NCBI GenBank assembly: GCA_963854565.1
Contig: CAWKZT010000025.1
Coordinates: forward strand, 1 to 19,070
Length of the DNA: 19,070 bases
Origin: CAWKZT01 sp963854565
GTDB lineage: Bacteria > Actinomycetota > Acidimicrobiia > Acidimicrobiales > JAHEJN01
Direction of reading: 5' to 3'
Positions 15,033 through 19,070 of the stretch are shown in pieces. The notes under the pieces are model-generated. The model was not told where the DNA came from, made no database searches, and saw only the letters and a program-made list of their open reading frames with translations. Position numbers and translations under genes: made by a program. Each line of letters opens with the position of its first letter. Position 1 is the first letter of the stretch.

Positions 15033-15676
15033 TAGTGGCCGCCTCCCTGATTGTGATCATCGGCGTCGGCTGCGGGGATCTCTTCGGCTTCTGCGGTTTG
15101 GCCGGCTTCGGGGGCGCGTACGCCGTACCCAAGTTCGCCGTCCCAGTGCACCACACCAACCTGGTCAGCAGCGCCTGATGGTGAGGTGGCTCGCATCCAA
15201 GCTGAAGTGTGTTCGTCTTCGCCCGGACGCCAGTCCTCCCAAGGAAGATGCTGAGGTTTGCCGTCGTCGTCAACCACAAGTTCGTCTCTGGTGTAGATCG
15301 CGTCTTGGCGGTTGGTGAACGAGAACTCGAAAAGCTTGGTTTCGGTGATTGCTTGGGTAGGGCAGGCCTCTACGCAAAGGTCACAATGAATGCAGCGCAA
15401 GTAGTTGATTTCGTACACAAACCCGAAGCGCTCTCCGGGGGAGGTGGGATTATCGGGATCGTTGTCTTTGCCGCGCACATAGATGCAGTTAGCCGGACAA
15501 ACACCGGCGCAGAGCTCGCAGCCGATGCACTTCTCTTGACCATCTTCGTACCGGTTGAGAACATGTCGACCGTGGGTGCGAGGTGCTTTAACCCGCTTCT
15601 CTTCGGGGTACTCGGTGGTGACCCGCTCATCGAATAGTTTGCCGAAAGTGAGGCCGAAGCCTTGTAAGAAACCCAT
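15032..15676 (-). CDS. nuoI: NADH-quinone oxidoreductase subunit I (2 x 4Fe-4S) with extended C-terminus, first operon
   Basis: A 214-aa NuoI with both [4Fe-4S] motifs: Cys50, 53, 56 and 60 (CIGCELCAGVCPANCIYVRG) and Cys95, 98, 101 and 105 (CIHCDLCVEACPTQAITE). Here it relays electrons from the NuoEFG arm to NuoB. After LPWEDWRPGEDE (about 144-155) the protein continues for some 60 residues of acidic, Gly- and Ala-rich sequence ending in HNQGGGH, absent from the 165-aa NuoI of the second operon. The ATG overlaps the nuoH stop by 1 nt, with GAGGG upstream. Part of the tail coding sequence supplies the nuoJ ribosome-binding site. Confidence 0.97.
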   Translation of the reverse strand: MGFLQGFGLTFGKLFDERVTTEYPEEKRVKAPRTHGRHVLNRYEDGQEKCIGCELCAGVCPANCIYVRGKDNDPDNPTSPGERFGFVYEINYLRCIHCDLCVEACPTQAITETKLFEFSFTNRQDAIYTRDELVVDDDGKPQHLPWEDWRPGEDEHTSAWMRATSPSGAADQVGVVHWDGELGYGVRAPEAGQTAEAEEIPAADADDHNQGGGH

Positions 15677-16890
15677 TAGATAGAGCCCTCCAGGTCGGCA
15701 TCAGCAAGTCGTTTGTGGCGTGCCGCGTTAATGGCCGCGGACAGCAACCCGCCAGCAACCATCATGGCGCCTACGGCGACAACGACGATGACCACTTTGG
15801 GCCAACCCTCATCGGCGCCAACATCAAGAGCAGCAACGAACAACAACCAGACCAGCGACAAAGGAATCAGCAGTTTCCAGCCCAGATCCATGAGTTGGTC
15901 GTAGCGCAGGCGGGGCAAGGTGGCCCGGAACCAGACAAACATCGACAAGAACACCAGCACCTTCAGAACGAACCAAAGCATGCCCCACAACCAGGCCGGT
16001 CCGACAAAAGCGGGGCCAGCGGGACCACCAAAGAAAAGGGTGACCATGATGCCGGAGAACGTCACGACGTTCATGAACTCGGCCAAGAAGAACAATGCGA
16101 ACCGAATCGAGCTGTACTCGGTGTGGTAGCCGCCCACGATCTCTTGCTCAGCTTCGACGAGATCGAAAGGTGGGCGGTTAAGTTCAGCTGTCCCGGCGAT
16201 GAGGAACACGATGAACGGGACGAATCCGGTGGCCGCTACGTTCCAGTCGGCGATGCCGCCAACTTGTCCGAGCGCAATTCCGTGCGTTGATAACGTGCCC
16301 GACTTCAACAAGACCGCGGCCAGCGAAAGTCCGAGGGCCGCCTCGTAAGAGATCATCTGAGCGGTGGCACGAACCGAACCAAGCAGTGGGTACTTGGAGC
16401 CCGATGACCAGCCGGCCAACATGACGCCGTACACCGCTATAGAAGACATAGCCAAGAAGAACATGATGCCGATAGGTAGGTCGGCGACCTGGAGGTAGGT
16501 CTCGTGACCAAACCAGGTCACGGTTCCGTCGCCATCGCTCGTGAAATCGCCGCCAATGGGAACGATAGCGAACACCATGAACGCTGGTACCAGTGACAAG
16601 TACGGGGCAAGGCGGAATGCAAAACGGTCGGCATTCTTCGGGATGATGTCCTCTTTGAAGAACAACTTGAGGCCGTCAGCCAATGTCTGTAGCAGACCCC
16701 ACGGGCCAGCAACGTTAGGACCAATACGGTTTTGCATGTCGGAAATGAACTTGCGTTCGAACCAGACCATCCACATGACCACGACGAGGAGGAGTACAAA
16801 AGCAACAACAACCTTGACCAACACCAACAAGACGACCTCGAGGCCAACCTGGGTGATGAGCATGGGATCAAGAGCAAAGACGTTCATCAT
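15676..16890 (-). CDS. nuoH: NADH-quinone oxidoreductase subunit H, first operon
   Basis: A 404-aa NuoH, longer than the 320-350 aa of many bacteria because of an extra C-terminal helix and basic tail (VVIVVVAVGAMMVAGGLLSA onward). Long NuoH proteins are known from actinobacteria. Quinone-channel motifs are all standard: FERKFISDMQNRIGPNVAGP at 44-63, FKEDIIPKNADRFAFRLAPY at 78-97, GWSSGSKYPLLGSVRATAQM, and PFDLVEAEQEIVGGYHTEYS with Glu236, 238 and 240. This contrasts with the second-operon NuoH. The ATG overlaps the nuoG stop by 4 nt (ATGA). Confidence 0.97.
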   Translation of the reverse strand: MMNVFALDPMLITQVGLEVVLLVLVKVVVAFVLLLVVVMWMVWFERKFISDMQNRIGPNVAGPWGLLQTLADGLKLFFKEDIIPKNADRFAFRLAPYLSLVPAFMVFAIVPIGGDFTSDGDGTVTWFGHETYLQVADLPIGIMFFLAMSSIAVYGVMLAGWSSGSKYPLLGSVRATAQMISYEAALGLSLAAVLLKSGTLSTHGIALGQVGGIADWNVAATGFVPFIVFLIAGTAELNRPPFDLVEAEQEIVGGYHTEYSSIRFALFFLAEFMNVVTFSGIMVTLFFGGPAGPAFVGPAWLWGMLWFVLKVLVFLSMFVWFRATLPRLRYDQLMDLGWKLLIPLSLVWLLFVAALDVGADEGWPKVVIVVVAVGAMMVAGGLLSAAINAARHKRLADADLEGSI

Positions 16891-19070
16891 GGCGTCGCTA
16901 CCCGTACATCGGTAACCACAGCACCGTGATCGATAAGCTGACGAGGATCGGCGCCGTTGCGGTTAAGCGCAATAGCGACGACCCCACGAGGTATGCGACT
17001 GTTCACGCTCACGGGTAATTGCACTGTGCTCTGCGACGAAGTGACCGCCACATACTCGCCATCGCTGACGCCTAACGCCGCCGCGTCGAGTGGGTGTAAC
17101 GAAGCCACCGCATCATCACCAAGATGCGCCATCGACGCGCAGTGTTGGGTGGTGGTGGCGTTGTCATAGAGGCGACGTTCGGTGACGAGTCGCATCGAAT
17201 AGCTATCGAGCACGAGGACTTCAGTGACATCGGGGGTTTGGAATGCGGTTACATCGATTGGCTGGAGCGGTATTACGAGTCCGTCGCCCTCGGCGATCAG
17301 TTGCCGCGACGCTCCGGCGTACAGCGGGATGGTGGCGACGATCTCATCCCAAATGGACTCCACCGAGTCGAAGCCAAGATCAGCATCGAGTTCGAGGGCG
17401 AGTTCCGCGGCGATCATCCAGTCGGGACGAGCCGTGCCGGGTGAACCCACTTGCCCGACGATGGGACTTAGGCGACCTTCGAAGTTGGTGTGGGTTCCAT
17501 CGCGCTCGGTGAACGCCGCCGCGGGTAACACAATGTCGGCCACCCGCACCGATGCAGTAGGCAGTGTGTCCACAGCAATTATGGTGTCGACGGCGGCAAG
17601 TGCACGTGCGGCAAGGCCGGAGTCAGGGAAATCATCGAGTGGGTCGGCGCCCAACAAGATCAGTGTCTTAATGGTGCCCGCCGCGGCTGCTTCGAGCATG
17701 GCTCGGGTGTCGTGGCCACCGGTGGCGGGGACATTGCCCCAGGCCGCGGAGAATCGGGCGGTGCCTTCGGCCAGGCCAACCCGGCCAGGCAGTACGCCTG
17801 GAGCCAAGCCCATGTCGATGGCCCCTGCCAAGTTGGCTCGCCGTCCGGCGAACAAGAAGGCAACATTGGGGAGTGTGGCCAATGCCGCAACAGCGTCGAT
17901 GGTGGGAGCCGCCGATTCAGCCAGCGATGAGCGCCCCGCGATGACGGTGACTTCACGTCCGTCGAGCGCAGCGACCGCGGCGGCCAACGTATCGGGCTGT
18001 ACTCCCCCGACAGCTTGGTCGATCGTCCCGGAGACAATCGCGGCGGCTACCGATCCAACCTGACCTGATACTGGCTGCGCGTGCACGGTGGAAAGCTTGG
18101 CCAATCCCGATTTGGTGGGGCCAAGCTCAACCAAGGTGATGTCGCCGTTGCGCAATGCATGACGCAGACGAAGATAGAGGGTGCCGAATTGTTCTTTGGG
18201 ATCGTCGGCGAGCAGCACGACCGCGGAACCCTTGGCGGTGGCACCATCGACGGTTCCTCGGGGCAAACTCGAAATCAAACCGGCGGGCAACCCGTCGTCG
18301 AGTTGGGCATCGACATTGTCGGTGCCGATGACAGCCTTGGCCAACTTGGCCCAGGCATATTGGTCTTCGGTCGCAAGACGTGCCCCACCGATGACACCAA
18401 TGGAATTGGGCTCACCCGAGCGCAGAGCGGCGGCGGCCAACTCGAGGGCGACGGCCCAACTAGTGGCTACCAACTCCTCGCCGGTCTCGTCAGTATTTCC
18501 TAGTGAATCGCCCCGCACAAGTGGGCTACGCAAGCGATCTTCGTGGTTGAGCGCCTCAAAGGAGAAACGGTCACGGTCGCTGAGCCAACCCCAGTTTGTG
18601 GCGTCGGAATCCACGCCCATTAGACGTAATACCTGATCGCGTGACGAGTGGACTTCGATGCGATCGCCCATGGTGTTGGGGAAGGTGGAATCGGTCTTTT
18701 GCAAGTCCCAAGGACGGGCCTTGAAGCGGTACGGCTTGGCCGTGAGGGCACCAACCGGGCAAATCTGCACGGTATTGCCGCTGAAGTAAGAAGAAAATGG
18801 TTCACCCGGGAAGGTGTTGACCTGGGTGTGATTGCCGCGTCCCTGGAATTGGATGAGTGCGTCGCCGGCAACTTCGTCGGCAAAACGGGTGCAACGATCA
18901 CACAAAATGCAGCGTTCACGGTCAAGGTACACAATGTCGCTGATTGCGATCGGCTTCTCGTAGGTGCGTTTGATTTCGAGGAACTGGCTCTCGCCCGGAC
19001 CAAACTCCATGGTCTGATCCTGCAGAGGGCATTCGCCGCCCTTGTCACAGATGGGACAATCGAGCGGGTG
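16887..19070 (-). CDS. nuoG: NADH-quinone oxidoreductase subunit G (partial, N-terminus outside window)
   Basis: The last 727 residues of NuoG, the 75-kDa FeS subunit of the NADH arm. The reading frame runs unbroken to the window edge; the Met at 19010 is internal. The fragment opens with HPLDCPICDKGGEC, the His-Cys3 ligand set of one [4Fe-4S] cluster, followed by CILCDRC plus CPVGAL for a second. The [2Fe-2S] domain lies outside. Where some NuoG proteins carry the extra N7 cluster, this one reads STFPNTMGDRIE and WGWLSDRD with no Cys, so N7 is absent. The remainder is the molybdopterin-oxidoreductase-like domain (LLGADPLDDFPDSG, ADIVLPAAAFTERDGTHTNF) and a C-terminal dinucleotide-binding-like fold (HPLDAAALGVSDGEYVAVTS), both without cofactor in this family. 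Confidence 0.97.
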   Translation of the reverse strand, partial: HPLDCPICDKGGECPLQDQTMEFGPGESQFLEIKRTYEKPIAISDIVYLDRERCILCDRCTRFADEVAGDALIQFQGRGNHTQVNTFPGEPFSSYFSGNTVQICPVGALTAKPYRFKARPWDLQKTDSTFPNTMGDRIEVHSSRDQVLRLMGVDSDATNWGWLSDRDRFSFEALNHEDRLRSPLVRGDSLGNTDETGEELVATSWAVALELAAAALRSGEPNSIGVIGGARLATEDQYAWAKLAKAVIGTDNVDAQLDDGLPAGLISSLPRGTVDGATAKGSAVVLLADDPKEQFGTLYLRLRHALRNGDITLVELGPTKSGLAKLSTVHAQPVSGQVGSVAAAIVSGTIDQAVGGVQPDTLAAAVAALDGREVTVIAGRSSLAESAAPTIDAVAALATLPNVAFLFAGRRANLAGAIDMGLAPGVLPGRVGLAEGTARFSAAWGNVPATGGHDTRAMLEAAAAGTIKTLILLGADPLDDFPDSGLAARALAAVDTIIAVDTLPTASVRVADIVLPAAAFTERDGTHTNFEGRLSPIVGQVGSPGTARPDWMIAAELALELDADLGFDSVESIWDEIVATIPLYAGASRQLIAEGDGLVIPLQPIDVTAFQTPDVTEVLVLDSYSMRLVTERRLYDNATTTQHCASMAHLGDDAVASLHPLDAAALGVSDGEYVAVTSSQSTVQLPVSVNSRIPRGVVAIALNRNGADPRQLIDHGAVVTDVRVATP

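Noticed and set aside
17224..18063. 279-codon open frame on the plus strand
   Set aside because: It lies opposite nuoG, is Ser/Ala/Pro-rich with no recognisable domain, and arises from the codon bias of the real gene. The same applies to the plus-strand frames at 4218-5099 and 2622-3215.
1..19070. tRNA, rRNA, CRISPR array, insertion sequence or phage gene
   Set aside because: Nothing resembling any of these was seen; apart from the two spacers around the reductase gene, practically every base is coding.

Overview
The window is almost entirely respiratory complex I (NDH-1, nuo) genes. All of them lie on the minus strand, so they are transcribed from high to low coordinates, and nearly every junction overlaps or abuts. 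Moderately high GC, GTG/TTG starts, a likely leaderless promoter, a long NuoH (404 aa) and Ala-rich C-terminal tails suggest an actinobacterium. Acidimicrobiia would fit, but that is inference and no marker gene is present to test it. Both window edges cut genes.

Right half (9024-19070): the distal part of one nuo operon, nuoG (5' end outside the window)-H-I-J-K-L-M-N, with a standard set of catalytic motifs. NuoG carries the His-Cys3 cluster motif and one further Cys4 cluster, but not the Cys residues of the optional N7 cluster. NuoI and NuoJ have long soluble C-terminal tails.

Middle (8232-9023): a RibD-C/dihydrofolate-reductase-like reductase gene separates the two respiratory gene sets. 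A 125-bp spacer after nuoN holds two hairpins and two copies of a 15-bp direct repeat. A 106-bp spacer before nuoA holds a candidate promoter for the next operon, placed so that the mRNA would start at or within about 2 nt of the nuoA start codon.

Left half (1-8231): a second complex I operon, nuoA-B-C-D-H-I-J-K-L-M (nuoM cut by the window edge). nuoD overlaps nuoH by 4 nt, so no nuoE, nuoF or nuoG lies between them. The set therefore encodes Q-module and membrane subunits without the NADH-oxidising module, as in the 11-subunit complexes of cyanobacteria and methanogens. The two sets are too different to be a recent tandem duplication.

The most interesting point is that the second complex keeps its FeS ligands (NuoB, NuoI) and its proton-channel Glu/Lys residues (NuoK, NuoL, NuoM), while its quinone site looks rewritten. 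In NuoD the quinone-binding His is kept, but the Tyr is Trp92, the His-pairing Asp is Gln144, and the C-terminal Asp is Tyr382. NuoH of the same operon lacks the usual Glu-Arg-Lys/Arg motif and one Glu of the EAExE triad. This suggests a proton-pumping complex with a non-NADH donor and an altered or unknown acceptor.
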